From UBA5078 sp051252515 (GTDB lineage Bacteria; Pseudomonadota; Gammaproteobacteria; Pseudomonadales; Pseudohongiellaceae): DNA of 64,000 nt. Of this stretch, positions 37,446 to 45,890 are shown in pieces (the first letter of the stretch is position 1; every line of letters begins with the position of its first letter). The notes under the pieces are model-generated. The model saw only the letters and a list, made by a program, of their open reading frames with translations. It searched no databases and was not told the origin of the DNA. Position numbers and translations under genes: made by a program. The stretch lies in assembly GCA_051252515.1 (NCBI GenBank), contig JBPOFS010000002.1, forward strand, positions 186,001 through 250,000. The letters run 5' to 3'.

Positions 37446-37483
37446 AGGTAAGTCCTCACATTGAGATAAGAAATCCAGAAAAA

Positions 37484-37984
37484 TTAGTGTAATGACAGTG
37501 CGGAGCCGAGCAAGTCCTTTTGCTTATCGTTAATAATCCAATTTGGCCAGAAATTCGAGGGCCATTCCGCACTGAGCCATAGTTTGTAAGTTATTTCTAG
37601 CCATTGGCGCATCCCTGCTACTTGTAGGGTCAACGTCTCATGTTGCCCATCTGCAGAACGAAAGCCCATGCAAAGGCCATTTCCGCTAGGAGTTAAATCA
37701 ACGGCACTAACTAACCACTCTTTAGAGTTGGCAAGTAGTTGTACTGGCGCTTCTGTACTAATATTTGCTTTGGCAACTTCTTGGGCGAAGGTCTGCTCGA
37801 GCTCTACAGGGATGCTGCCACTAGATTGATTCTCAAGCCAAAAAAAGAGGTGTGGCAGAAGGCGTATCAGTAGGCGTTGGCTAAGCCACATCACCACAGT
37901 CTCGTTGCTCGAAAGTTCGCCAGAGATACGAAGCCTGTCTTCAGCTTCGACATACTCTGTGGTTAAGCGTTGCAGTTCGTTCAT
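37484..37984 (-). CDS. Conserved-looking protein of unknown function
   Basis: About 166 residues, no signal peptide, no membrane segment. The N-terminus reads MNELQRLTTEYVEAEDRLRI, then a Leu-rich amphipathic helix (VVMWLSQRLLIRLLPHLFFW), then a beta-rich C-terminal half with several Trp. I do not recognise the family. The start is uncertain: ATG 37984 is preferred, but ATG 38023 and TTG 38041 are in frame. It is convergent with the SapC gene, 38 bases apart, and lies within the S-layer island. Confidence 0.65.
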   Translation of the reverse strand: MNELQRLTTEYVEAEDRLRISGELSSNETVVMWLSQRLLIRLLPHLFFWLENQSSGSIPVELEQTFAQEVAKANISTEAPVQLLANSKEWLVSAVDLTPSGNGLCMGFRSADGQHETLTLQVAGMRQWLEITYKLWLSAEWPSNFWPNWIINDKQKDLLGSALSLH

Positions 37985-38189
37985 TTCTAGTACCCGGTTT
38001 GTATCATTACTGAGTATTGGCATGGCACTTAGTGGAGGCAAAGTGCGAACTTTTCAAGTAAAAACATATAGTCAGTAACGCACAAACGATGCAAACTATT
38101 TTTGAACGGTCACAGTCAAAAGAGTAACATAACCCTAAGCTCATTCAATGTTATTGGCTTGAGTCGCATACTTACTGGATAAACGTACT

Positions 38190-38882
38190 ATGAAGAATGA
38201 CAATACAGTTAAGGCACTCTTCATCACGCTTTTAACGCTGACTTGCAGTGCGGGACTTGCCCAAGACTTAAACCTCTTCGAACCCGTAGAAATCCCAAAC
38301 AACGCTTCATCCCCTGACTCCATTCAGGCGCGCGAACAACGCAACCTCCCCAACGCCCCAACTTTCACACTCCTAGGCACCAGCCGCATCGGTAGCAAAT
38401 TAAAAGCCAGCCTCGTCAATAACACCGGCGAAGTGATACAAGTCGTTATGACTGATGCTGACTCCACTCCCATCCCAGGCCATTCGGGTTATAACTTAGT
38501 ACGAGTAGACTCGCGCACAGTGGCGATCAGCCAGCCGACGAACACTCCCTGTGTGGCGGCTTCTGATAAAGGCGTCGAATGCAGTTCAGACGGTCTAGCG
38601 CAGTTGTCCCTGACTACCGCAGCCCCTATCGCAGTAGCTCCAACAGCAGTTGCCTCAGCAGACTCAAACGACGAGATCGCTGCAACAGCCGGTGAAGAAG
38701 AGCCAGATAACCCCTTCGCAGCCGCCTTGCGTGCCGCAGCGCAGAACGATTCAGCCACCAGAGGGCGCGGTGGCCGCGCGATCAATGAGCGTTTCGAGGT
38801 TCGACGCATAGCGCCAGAAGACATCCCCGAGGGCATGCGTGTTGTGCGCACTCCCTTTGGTGATCGTCTCGTGGAGCTATAA
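38190..38882 (+). CDS. Exported protein with GspC/PilP-like homology region
   Basis: A 230-residue exported protein with a signal peptide or anchor (about residues 8-25, ending GLAQD). Residues 60-125 form a small beta domain (FTLLGTSRIGSKLKASLVNN; IPGHSGYNLVRVDSRTVAI) whose pattern recalls the HR domain of GspC and PilP. An Ala/Glu-rich linker and a basic tail (GRGGRAINERFEVRRI) follow. The type II operon in this window lacks gspC, so this may be a distant functional replacement, but it sits 18 kb away at the head of a sugar gene cluster, 11 bases before a glycosyltransferase. The family assignment is tentative. Confidence 0.5.
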   Translation: MKNDNTVKALFITLLTLTCSAGLAQDLNLFEPVEIPNNASSPDSIQAREQRNLPNAPTFTLLGTSRIGSKLKASLVNNTGEVIQVVMTDADSTPIPGHSGYNLVRVDSRTVAISQPTNTPCVAASDKGVECSSDGLAQLSLTTAAPIAVAPTAVASADSNDEIAATAGEEEPDNPFAAALRAAAQNDSATRGRGGRAINERFEVRRIAPEDIPEGMRVVRTPFGDRLVEL

Positions 38883-38893
38883 TCAGCCCTATT

Positions 38894-39745
38894 GTGAGCA
38901 CACCTAATTCCCCGCCAAGTCCTACTCTCTCGGTCTCGATCGTTATCTACCGATCTAGCTTAGAGGTCCTGGACCAAACCCTTGCCACGCTGCTCGCCTC
39001 TTTCGTCTATGCCCGTGATAGCGCTGACCTGTCAGGCGCTGTAATCGATATCGTGCATAACGATTCCCCAAAACCGGAGCTAACTGCCTTTCTGCAAGAC
39101 TACATTGAGCAAGCTGCGCCGGCAGGAGTCACCGTAAGCGTGATCGAAGGCCATGGGAATGTGGGCTATGGGCGCGGCCATAATCTTGCCTTGCTGCAAA
39201 GCAGCAGCCACTACCATCTTATCCTCAACCCCGATGTGATGATGTCTCAAGAGGCCTTGCAGCAAGGGATACGTTTCTTGGCGGCCAATCAAGAGATAGT
39301 GGCGCTTAGCCCAGCGGTGTTTGAAGAGGATGGCAGTAAGCAATATGGCTGCAAGCGTTTCCCTTCTGTCCTAGATTTTCTTTTACGGGGCTTTGCGCCG
39401 CAGTCGATCAAGCAGCGGTTTGCCAAGCGCTTGGCCCACTACGAGATGCAAGACTTGCCCGAGAATGCGGCAAGCACAGATGTGCCCATTATCAGTGGCT
39501 GCTTCATGTTATTTAAAACCCAGGCCCTCAAGGCTGTGAAAGGCTTCGATGAGCGCTATTTTCTCTATTTTGAGGACTTCGATTTGTCATTACGAGCACA
39601 CGAGGTCGGCGCCCTAGCTTATCTGCCCACCATGAAGATCGTTCATCTAGGAGGCAATAGCGCCAAGAAGGGCGCCAAGCACATCGCCATGTTCGCCCGA
39701 TCTGGCGTGCGTTTTTACAATACCCACGGTTGGCGGCTGCTATGA
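38894..39745 (+). CDS. Glycosyltransferase family 2 (rhamnosyltransferase-like)
   Basis: A 283-residue GT-A enzyme without membrane segments. The nucleotide-sugar region is VSIVIYRSSLEVLDQTL, the Asn-Pro-Asp metal-site motif is LILNPDVMM, and the acceptor-side motif is GFDERYFLYFEDFDLSLRAH, all typical of WbbL-type rhamnosyltransferases. The start is GTG at 38894. The end overlaps the next gene (ATGA). With rmlBCD nearby it probably adds a deoxysugar, likely rhamnose, in O-polysaccharide assembly. Confidence 0.85.
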   Translation: MSTPNSPPSPTLSVSIVIYRSSLEVLDQTLATLLASFVYARDSADLSGAVIDIVHNDSPKPELTAFLQDYIEQAAPAGVTVSVIEGHGNVGYGRGHNLALLQSSSHYHLILNPDVMMSQEALQQGIRFLAANQEIVALSPAVFEEDGSKQYGCKRFPSVLDFLLRGFAPQSIKQRFAKRLAHYEMQDLPENAASTDVPIISGCFMLFKTQALKAVKGFDERYFLYFEDFDLSLRAHEVGALAYLPTMKIVHLGGNSAKKGAKHIAMFARSGVRFYNTHGWRLL

Positions 39746-40701
39746 ATAAAAAAACTGTATTGGTCACCGGTGGCACAGGCTTTGTTGGGCGCTCACTTTG
39801 CCAGCGTTTATTAGAGCGACAATATCGCCTGCACCTATTGGTGCGCTCGGCCCCCAGCGTGAGCGAAAACATGGATGACAGCGTCTATTTTCAAGGCGAT
39901 ATCAATGATGACGCGGTGTTAGCGAAGGCCTGTGCGGGAGTGGATACCATCTATCACCTCGCCGCCTATGCCCATGTGAATCAACATGACACGGCAGCCA
40001 TGCGTGCCGTGAATGTGGAGGGCACCCGTCAGTTATTAGCCGCGGCCACAAAGGCAGGCGTGCGCCGTATTGTGTATTTCAGCAGTATCTTGGCCGATGC
40101 GGATTTGTACCCAGAATTAACCGCCTATGGTCAGGCCAAGCGCGATGCCGAGGCCCTGTTATTGGCCGCCGCACAAGCGGGCGATATTGAGGTGTGTTGT
40201 CTGCGCCCTGCCAATGTTTATGGCCTAGGAATGAAAGGCAATCTGTTGAGCCTGTTAAAGCTCATTCACCGTGGCTGGCTGCCGCCATTGCCAGTGCCTA
40301 GCGCCAGCCTCTGCTTGGTGGGGGCTCGTGACCTATGCGAGGCGGCCTTATTGGCTGGTGATAGCAAAGCGGCTAACCACCAAGTGTATGCCGTAACCGA
40401 TGGCAAGACTTACTCCATGAAGGGCATCGAGTCCTCCGCGCGCAAGGTGCTGCAACGCGAACCTCATCGCTGGAGCCTACCATTAGAGGCATTCTACTTA
40501 GGCTTCGCCACTCTTGAGCTACTAGGCAAGGTGCTGCGTTTGCACAATGCCCCTGGATTACGTTCCTATCGCGTACTAAGCCACGATACTGTGGTCTCAA
40601 GCGAGAAAATACAGGCCGAACTGGGCTATAATCCTGCCAGTTCATTGACCAGCGAACTCCCTGAAATCCTGCAACAAATAGCCATTGATCGGCGTAAATA
40701 G
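39742..40701 (+). CDS. NAD-dependent sugar epimerase/dehydratase (extended SDR)
   Basis: A 319-residue extended short-chain dehydrogenase. The dinucleotide-binding GGTGFVGRSL is at the N-terminus, and the catalytic region is SSILADADLYPELTAYGQAK with the YxxxK pair. It resembles GalE-like and WbpV-like enzymes acting on nucleotide sugars. The exact substrate cannot be read from sequence. ATG 39742 overlaps the preceding stop; a TTG at 39730 is in frame but less likely. Confidence 0.83.
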   Translation: MNKKTVLVTGGTGFVGRSLCQRLLERQYRLHLLVRSAPSVSENMDDSVYFQGDINDDAVLAKACAGVDTIYHLAAYAHVNQHDTAAMRAVNVEGTRQLLAAATKAGVRRIVYFSSILADADLYPELTAYGQAKRDAEALLLAAAQAGDIEVCCLRPANVYGLGMKGNLLSLLKLIHRGWLPPLPVPSASLCLVGARDLCEAALLAGDSKAANHQVYAVTDGKTYSMKGIESSARKVLQREPHRWSLPLEAFYLGFATLELLGKVLRLHNAPGLRSYRVLSHDTVVSSEKIQAELGYNPASSLTSELPEILQQIAIDRRK

Positions 40702-40708
40702 GCCCAGC

Positions 40709-41269
40709 GTGAAAATCACTCCAAGTAGTCTTCCTGATGTCATCATCCTCGAACCCACCCTGCACGGTGATCATCGAGGGTTTTTCTTAGAAACCTGGCG
40801 CGAGAGCTTGTTCGACATCATTGCGCCGGGCCTGAAGTTTGTCCAAGACAATCACAGCAAATCGAGCAAAGGCATTTTGCGTGGCCTGCACTATCAGCTA
40901 GATCAGCCCCAGGGCAAACTGGTGCGAGTCATCGCCGGTGAGATCTACGACGTGGCTGTCGATATGCGTCGCACCTCCCCTACCTTTGGGCAATGGGTTG
41001 GGGTGATATTGTCGGCGGATAATCATCGTCAATTGTGGGTGCCACCTGGTTTTGCCCACGGCTTTATCGTCACCAGCGACAGCGCCGAGATGGTGTACAA
41101 GTGCACCGATTATTATGCCCCCGGTGATGAGCATTCGCTGCTATGGAGCGACCCTGAGCTTGCGATCCCTTGGCCTATCACTGAGCTAGGAATGGACGAG
41201 CCTGTCCTTTCGGACAAAGATCGCAACGGTAAGTTGTTTGCCGATGCCACGGTGTATGAATCCCTTTAA
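40709..41269 (+). CDS. rmlC: dTDP-4-dehydrorhamnose 3,5-epimerase
   Basis: A 186-residue cupin-type epimerase, the third step of dTDP-L-rhamnose synthesis. The catalytic His lies in GILRGLHYQ and the catalytic Tyr in YKCTDYYAPGDE; the substrate loop DNHSKSSKG is present. The start is taken at GTG 40709 (MKITPSSLPDVIILEP), eight bases after the preceding stop; the frame runs to a TTG at 40685 but that would overlap the upstream gene. Confidence 0.95.
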   Translation: MKITPSSLPDVIILEPTLHGDHRGFFLETWRESLFDIIAPGLKFVQDNHSKSSKGILRGLHYQLDQPQGKLVRVIAGEIYDVAVDMRRTSPTFGQWVGVILSADNHRQLWVPPGFAHGFIVTSDSAEMVYKCTDYYAPGDEHSLLWSDPELAIPWPITELGMDEPVLSDKDRNGKLFADATVYESL

Positions 41270-41296
41270 ATAGCAGTAACGAGTAGAGTGAGAGTC

Positions 41297-42175
41297 ATGG
41301 GTAAACGAATTGTCATTACTGGCGCTAATGGACAGCTAGGTCAAACAATCGTGCGGTCGCCTTTGTTTGCAGGGCACATCTTGCTGCCACTAGGGCGCGA
41401 AGAGATGAACATCACCGCTCAGGCGGATGTCTCCGCGACACTCGATGCGTTGAAACCCGATGTGATTATCAATGCCGCTGCCTACACCGCCGTCGATGCC
41501 GCCGAGACTCACGCCGAAGAGGCTTACAATATTAATGAGCAAGGCGTTAAGCATTTGGCGCGTTGGTGCAAAGGCAAGGCGACGCAGCTGATTCATGTGT
41601 CGACCGACTTCGTGTTTGCGGGTGATAAAAATCGCCCCTATCGCGTTGATGACGCAACGTCCCCTTTGAGCATCTACGGCCAAAGCAAATTGGCCGGCGA
41701 GAAAATGCTCACAACCTTGTTGCCTACTCAGTCCACTATCGTGCGTACCGCGTGGTTGTATTCCCCTTACAACACCAATTTTATGAAGACCATGCTGCGC
41801 CTAATGCGCGAGCGTGATGAGCTCAATGTCGTGGATGATCAAATCGGCACGCCTTGTTCTACGGCAAGCCTGACCGCGTGTTTGCATGCCATCGTAGAGG
41901 CCAAAAAACCGGCCAGTCTTTATCATTGGACCGATGCGGGTGCGGCGAGTTGGTATGATTTTGCGGTGGCGATCCAAGAAGAGGCGCTGGCCATGTCATT
42001 ACTAGAGAACGCCATTCCGATTCGTCCGATCTCCACTGAGAAGTATAAAACCGCCGCCGTGCGCCCACCCTATAGCGTGCTCGATAAATCAAAAGCGTTG
42101 TTAGAGCTAGAGTGCCCGCAATCACATTGGCGAGAAGCCCTAAGAGATACACTTCGCACACTCAGCGAAAAATAG
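41297..42175 (+). CDS. rmlD: dTDP-4-dehydrorhamnose reductase
   Basis: A 292-residue SDR that makes dTDP-L-rhamnose. The Rossmann motif is GANGQLGQT, the active-site Thr/Tyr/Lys region is HVSTDFVFAGDKNRPY and YGQSKLAGE, and WLYSPYNTNFMKTM is typical of RmlD. The start is ATG 41297 with GAGTGAGAG before it; GTG 41288 is an alternative. Confidence 0.95.
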   Translation: MGKRIVITGANGQLGQTIVRSPLFAGHILLPLGREEMNITAQADVSATLDALKPDVIINAAAYTAVDAAETHAEEAYNINEQGVKHLARWCKGKATQLIHVSTDFVFAGDKNRPYRVDDATSPLSIYGQSKLAGEKMLTTLLPTQSTIVRTAWLYSPYNTNFMKTMLRLMRERDELNVVDDQIGTPCSTASLTACLHAIVEAKKPASLYHWTDAGAASWYDFAVAIQEEALAMSLLENAIPIRPISTEKYKTAAVRPPYSVLDKSKALLELECPQSHWREALRDTLRTLSEK

Positions 42176-42180
42176 AATCC

Positions 42181-42207
42181 CCGTAGGAGCCTGCCTGCAG
42201 GCGAAAA
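42181..42207. repeat. REP-like palindromic element
   Basis: CCGTAGGAGCCTGCCTGCAG followed by GCGAAAA resembles the GTAGGAGCCTGC-TGCAGGCGAA class of repetitive extragenic palindromes common in Pseudomonas-like genomes; the core GCCTGCCTGCAGGC is an inverted repeat. It lies in the 68-base gap between rmlD and rmlB. I see only one copy in the window. Confidence 0.5.
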
Positions 42208-42243
42208 CTGACGATAACGACAATCCAAAAAAGAGACAAAAAA

Positions 42244-43326
42244 ATGCGAACAGTCTTAATCACCGGAGCAGCCGGATTCATCGGGGCAAACTTTACTCAC
42301 TATTGGTTAAAGAAATACCCCGAAGACAAGATCGTCGCATTAGATGTGCTGACCTACGCGGGCAACACGTGGAATCTTCATGACGTATGGAACTCGCCAG
42401 CACTGACCTTCGTTAAAGGCGATATCTGCGATCAAGACTTAGTCGAGAAATTGATCACCGATCATGCTATCGACACCATCGTGCATTTTGCTGCCGAGAG
42501 TCATGTGGACCGATCGATCACGGGGCCAGATGCCTTTATTAATACCAATATCATTGGCACGCATAGTTTGCTCAAGGCCGCTAAGAAATGTTGGTTGGAT
42601 AAAGACGAAGCCATCGAGCATCATTTTCATCATGTGTCGACCGATGAAGTGTATGGCACGCTAGAGCCAGAAGACCCTGCGTTCTCTGAGCTAACCCCCT
42701 ATGCGCCCAACTCGCCTTATGCTGCCAGCAAAGCCGCATCGGATCATCTGGTTCGCTCTTATCACCACACCTACGGGCTGCGAGTGACAACGAGTAATTG
42801 CTCTAATAATTACGGGCCTTATCATTTTCCTGAGAAACTAATTCCCCTGTGCTTGCTGAATATTCTGCACGGCAAGCCGCTGCCAATTTATGGCAATGGT
42901 TTACAGATTCGCGATTGGCTTTATGTTGATGATCACTCGCGTGGCATTGATCTGGTGATCAATAAAGGCGAGCCGGGTGAGACGTATAATGTGGGCGGCA
43001 ATAACGAGTGGACGAACATCGATGTGGTGAAATTACTTTGCCAATTGGTGGATGGTTTCTTTGCCACCGATGAAGAGTTGCGTGTGCGGTTTCCGCAATG
43101 CCCGGCGACCAAAGGCAATGCCAGTACAAGTCTGATCTCCTACGTGACGGATCGCCCCGGTCATGACACGCGCTATGCGATCAACGCCGAGAAGATCATG
43201 TCGCAGTTAGGCTATGAGCCTAGAGTAGGATTTGCTGATGGCCTAACGCGCACTGTGCAATGGTACTTAGACAATCAGCAATGGTGGGAACAAATTCAAG
43301 ACGGCACTTATAAAAACGGCTTCTAA
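42244..43326 (+). CDS. rmlB: dTDP-glucose 4,6-dehydratase
   Basis: A 360-residue SDR catalysing the second step of dTDP-rhamnose synthesis. Motifs are GAAGFIGANFTHYW, HFAAESHVDRSI, VSTDEVYGTL and the YxxxK in SPYAASKAASDH. The rmlA thymidylyltransferase that starts the pathway is not in this window. Its 3' end carries the hairpin that terminates the convergent gene. Confidence 0.96.
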   Translation: MRTVLITGAAGFIGANFTHYWLKKYPEDKIVALDVLTYAGNTWNLHDVWNSPALTFVKGDICDQDLVEKLITDHAIDTIVHFAAESHVDRSITGPDAFINTNIIGTHSLLKAAKKCWLDKDEAIEHHFHHVSTDEVYGTLEPEDPAFSELTPYAPNSPYAASKAASDHLVRSYHHTYGLRVTTSNCSNNYGPYHFPEKLIPLCLLNILHGKPLPIYGNGLQIRDWLYVDDHSRGIDLVINKGEPGETYNVGGNNEWTNIDVVKLLCQLVDGFFATDEELRVRFPQCPATKGNASTSLISYVTDRPGHDTRYAINAEKIMSQLGYEPRVGFADGLTRTVQWYLDNQQWWEQIQDGTYKNGF

Positions 43327-43337
43327 TGAAGCCGTTT
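43309..43337 (-). terminator. Terminator of the Calx-beta gene, inside the rmlB 3' end
   Basis: AAACGGCTTC and GAAGCCGTTT form a perfect 10-base-pair stem with a 4-base loop containing the rmlB stop codon. Read on the minus strand the stem is followed by a T-rich run (TTTTTATA), as for an intrinsic terminator of the gene at 43349-45061. Confidence 0.75.
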
Positions 43338-43348
43338 GCTTACTTATG

Positions 43349-45061
43349 TTATGGCAATATGTAAAAGTATTGCTCGTCGCCAGTGCTATACACCATTCTG
43401 AAATCCTCAACGCCATCGGCGTTAAGATCCCCTGCCGAAAACAAGCCTGTCTTTAACGTCTGCCCTGCATAAGTTGTGGGGTTCACGCGTCGCACAATAA
43501 AGTCGGCGTACAATCGAATCGTGCGACCGTTGTATTTAAACGAGCTAATGCCAAAGGGTTCAAAACGCACATCGCTCACATCGTTAAAGGCGAGTATGGC
43601 GTTGATATACTCTGCTCCGACCGAAGGGGCTGTGGTGAAAATTTGTTCGCGCACAACGCCGTCATCGCTCGTATAAATTACCTGCATGAAATCTTGGCCA
43701 GGCAATGCGGCATTAGGATGCGGGTGTAGATACACGCCCACTACTGAGCCAGCAGGGGCTACGCTCGAAGTAATAGACGGGCGCAGATTATAACGATCAT
43801 AGAACGAGTTATTGATCACTAGTTTGCCTTCGCTATTCAAGTCTAATGGGGGTGGTCCTTGATCGCGTTGTACAGTGAGGTTGCCGTATTTAGTGATGAC
43901 CATTTTAGGCAGTGACATCGAGTTAAGGGCAAACTGCAACACACTGGTATTGGCTAGCGCGGGTTGGAAGTTAATTTGCAAACCTTCGTCCGTGATCATG
44001 CGTCCGCTTTGATCTTGGCTTAGGAATATGGCGGCGCTGCTGCCCGAAGTGGCTTGACCCGCGGTATAAGGAAATATGTGAAACGTGTTATCCCCTACAG
44101 GAATATTGACGATGCCTGTTGCTGTGGTTTGATTAGCCTCTAAAGCCGTGATCGATAACTCAGGGATGCGGTTGATAGTCGTTAGAATCGTATTGGTGCT
44201 ATTGAATGGAGAGGCTTGAGAAAGATTAATGACTTCGCCTTGAGTGATGCCTTCAACAACTGGGGTTAGCTTGGTCAGGTTTGGGGTGAAATCCACATCG
44301 TCATTCACAATCGTGAGAGTGGCGCTGACCTGTTCGCCTAGGGTCGCTAAGGTGGGTGCCGAAAGAGTGACCGTTAAGTTTCTGTCGGCTTGACCTGTGG
44401 AGTTGTCGACAATAGTGACGGTGAAGGTTTGGCTCGTTACGGCATCAGCAAACGTAAGGGTGCCAGTTGCCGCCGAATAAAAATCAGGCGCAGTGGCGGT
44501 GCCATTGACCGTGGCGTATTTCACTGTAGCGCTGCCATCGCTGCCGCTAGTTCTAGACACGGTAATGGTCGCAGTGCCGGCATTTTCGTTAACGCTGTAA
44601 GTCGCAGCGGAGAACGCCAGTTTCCCGGCTTCGAAATCGGTAATGCTTAAGGTGGCGGTTGAGACGGCGCCGATGGTGTCGCCGGTTGGCGTCGACAACG
44701 ATAAGGCAACCGTTTCTGTTCCTTCCACTAGAGCGTCATCAACAATAGTGACAGAAACCGTCTTGTCGGCAGCATCGCCTGCAGCCCAAGTGACAGTGGC
44801 CGATAGTGTCGTGTAGTCGCCGCCATCGGCGAGCGCGCCAGCAGTGGCTGTGCCATTGGCACTAGTGACTAATACTGTGGCGCCAGCGGCAACGCCACCG
44901 GTGCGCTTGAGAGTGATGGTGGCAGTAGCAGGAGATGCGGCCTCAGAAACAGTATAGGTTGCCGAAGAGAACTCGATGGAGCCAGCTTGCACGGAGGCGC
45001 AGGCGAACAATAGTGCGAAGATGAAAGCGCTGCGAGTCAACATAGTCATAAGTCTTGCCAT
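43349..45061 (-). CDS. Secreted Calx-beta repeat protein
   Basis: About 570 residues with a signal peptide (TRSAFIFALLFACASVQAGS). Two Calx-beta domains follow (about residues 25-140 and 141-255; TYSVNENAGTATITVSRTSG is typical). The C-terminal 300 residues are beta-rich without a recognised family and end near LFSAGDLNADGVEDFRMVYS, which resembles a calcium-binding FG-GAP/dockerin-like DxNxDG loop. It is probably a calcium-binding surface or secreted protein, and type II export is possible. The start is uncertain (ATG 45061, 45049 or 45043); the open frame continues to 45418 but that overlaps a real gene on the other strand. Confidence 0.75.
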   Translation of the reverse strand: MARLMTMLTRSAFIFALLFACASVQAGSIEFSSATYTVSEAASPATATITLKRTGGVAAGATVLVTSANGTATAGALADGGDYTTLSATVTWAAGDAADKTVSVTIVDDALVEGTETVALSLSTPTGDTIGAVSTATLSITDFEAGKLAFSAATYSVNENAGTATITVSRTSGSDGSATVKYATVNGTATAPDFYSAATGTLTFADAVTSQTFTVTIVDNSTGQADRNLTVTLSAPTLATLGEQVSATLTIVNDDVDFTPNLTKLTPVVEGITQGEVINLSQASPFNSTNTILTTINRIPELSITALEANQTTATGIVNIPVGDNTFHIFPYTAGQATSGSSAAIFLSQDQSGRMITDEGLQINFQPALANTSVLQFALNSMSLPKMVITKYGNLTVQRDQGPPPLDLNSEGKLVINNSFYDRYNLRPSITSSVAPAGSVVGVYLHPHPNAALPGQDFMQVIYTSDDGVVREQIFTTAPSVGAEYINAILAFNDVSDVRFEPFGISSFKYNGRTIRLYADFIVRRVNPTTYAGQTLKTGLFSAGDLNADGVEDFRMVYSTGDEQYFYILP

Positions 45062-45169
45062 AAAGTGGTGATGCGAATAAGGAGTAAACATTCTTATATC
45101 AGCGGCCGAAACCGAGAAATCTTGAATTCTGTCAGGGTTAAAAGCATAACGGGTTTTGCCGTCTGGCTC

Positions 45170-45184
45170 ACGAGAATTTCTCGT
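45170..45184. promoter_or_regulatory. Palindrome in a divergent promoter region
   Basis: ACGAGAATTTCTCGT has perfect 7-base arms around one central base. It lies between the Calx-beta gene and the matrixin operon and looks like an operator for a dimeric regulator. I do not recognise the factor. Confidence 0.4.
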
Positions 45185-45242
45185 TTCTGTGACATACTTG
45201 GCCCCGTAATCAATACGTGATTCTACTAGGAGCGACCCCGCA

Positions 45243-45890
45243 ATGTTGAGGTTTCTAAGCCCTGTGATTAAAGCGCTAACCCTAGCGGGCGCTTTGAGCA
45301 GTCTGTTCGTACTCCCTGCCAATGCCAGCACTGTGCTCGAAATGAGTTTTGCACAAGTCGTGGAGCATTCGCAGCTAGTGTTTGAGGGGCAAGTGCTCTC
45401 AGTTGAGCCGCGGCACATGAATGATGGCTACATCCATACCTTCGTGCGCTTTGAAATTGCAGATGTCGTAAAAGGCGATTATTCCGACGCGATTATCGAG
45501 CTGAGTTTTCTAGGCGGAGAGATTGCCGGCAACGCCATGCACGTCACGGATATGCAGATCCCCCAAGTGGGTGAAACCGGCCTGTATTTTGTCGAAACCC
45601 TGCAGCAATCACAGGTCAGCCCTTTAGTGGGCTGGGCCCAGGGGCATTATCTGATTGAGACCTTGGCCGATGGCGCTCGCATCGTAACGACCCTAGCCCA
45701 TGAGGTGGTGGTCTCTTTAGAGGATACGGCCACCCAAGCCCCGCAAAGCAGTGCCTTGAACAGCTTTAGTAAAGGCAAAGCCAAGGGCGTGCTAATCAAA
45801 GAGCAAAGCCTGTTGTCCCCCTTAAGCCGCGCGCTTAATGTGGAAGACTTCAAAACGGCTGTGCGTGATATGGCGGGCTCTGCACTATGA
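45243..45890 (+). CDS. Exported protein paired with matrixin-like protease
   Basis: A 215-residue exported protein with a signal peptide (about residues 1-29, ending PANAS). The mature part begins MSFAQVVEHSQLVFEGQVLS and is beta-rich (VEPRHMNDGYIHTFVRFEIA), a pattern common in small secreted proteins encoded beside metalloproteases. The ATG follows AGGAG by 10 bases. Its stop overlaps the start of the protease gene (ATGA), so the two are made together. A role as inhibitor, chaperone or partner is an inference. Confidence 0.7.
   Translation: MLRFLSPVIKALTLAGALSSLFVLPANASTVLEMSFAQVVEHSQLVFEGQVLSVEPRHMNDGYIHTFVRFEIADVVKGDYSDAIIELSFLGGEIAGNAMHVTDMQIPQVGETGLYFVETLQQSQVSPLVGWAQGHYLIETLADGARIVTTLAHEVVVSLEDTATQAPQSSALNSFSKGKAKGVLIKEQSLLSPLSRALNVEDFKTAVRDMAGSAL

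Noticed and set aside
38090..38130. Third CRP-like site near GGTCACAGTCAAA upstream of 38190
   Set aside because: Only one half-site fits TGTGA; the other half does not match TCACA and no GTATCCTTG follows.
45062..45418. Extension of the Calx-beta ORF to 45418
   Set aside because: The extra residues have no signal peptide or family pattern and overlap the signal peptide region of the gene at 45243 on the other strand. The convincing signal peptide begins at 45061-45043.
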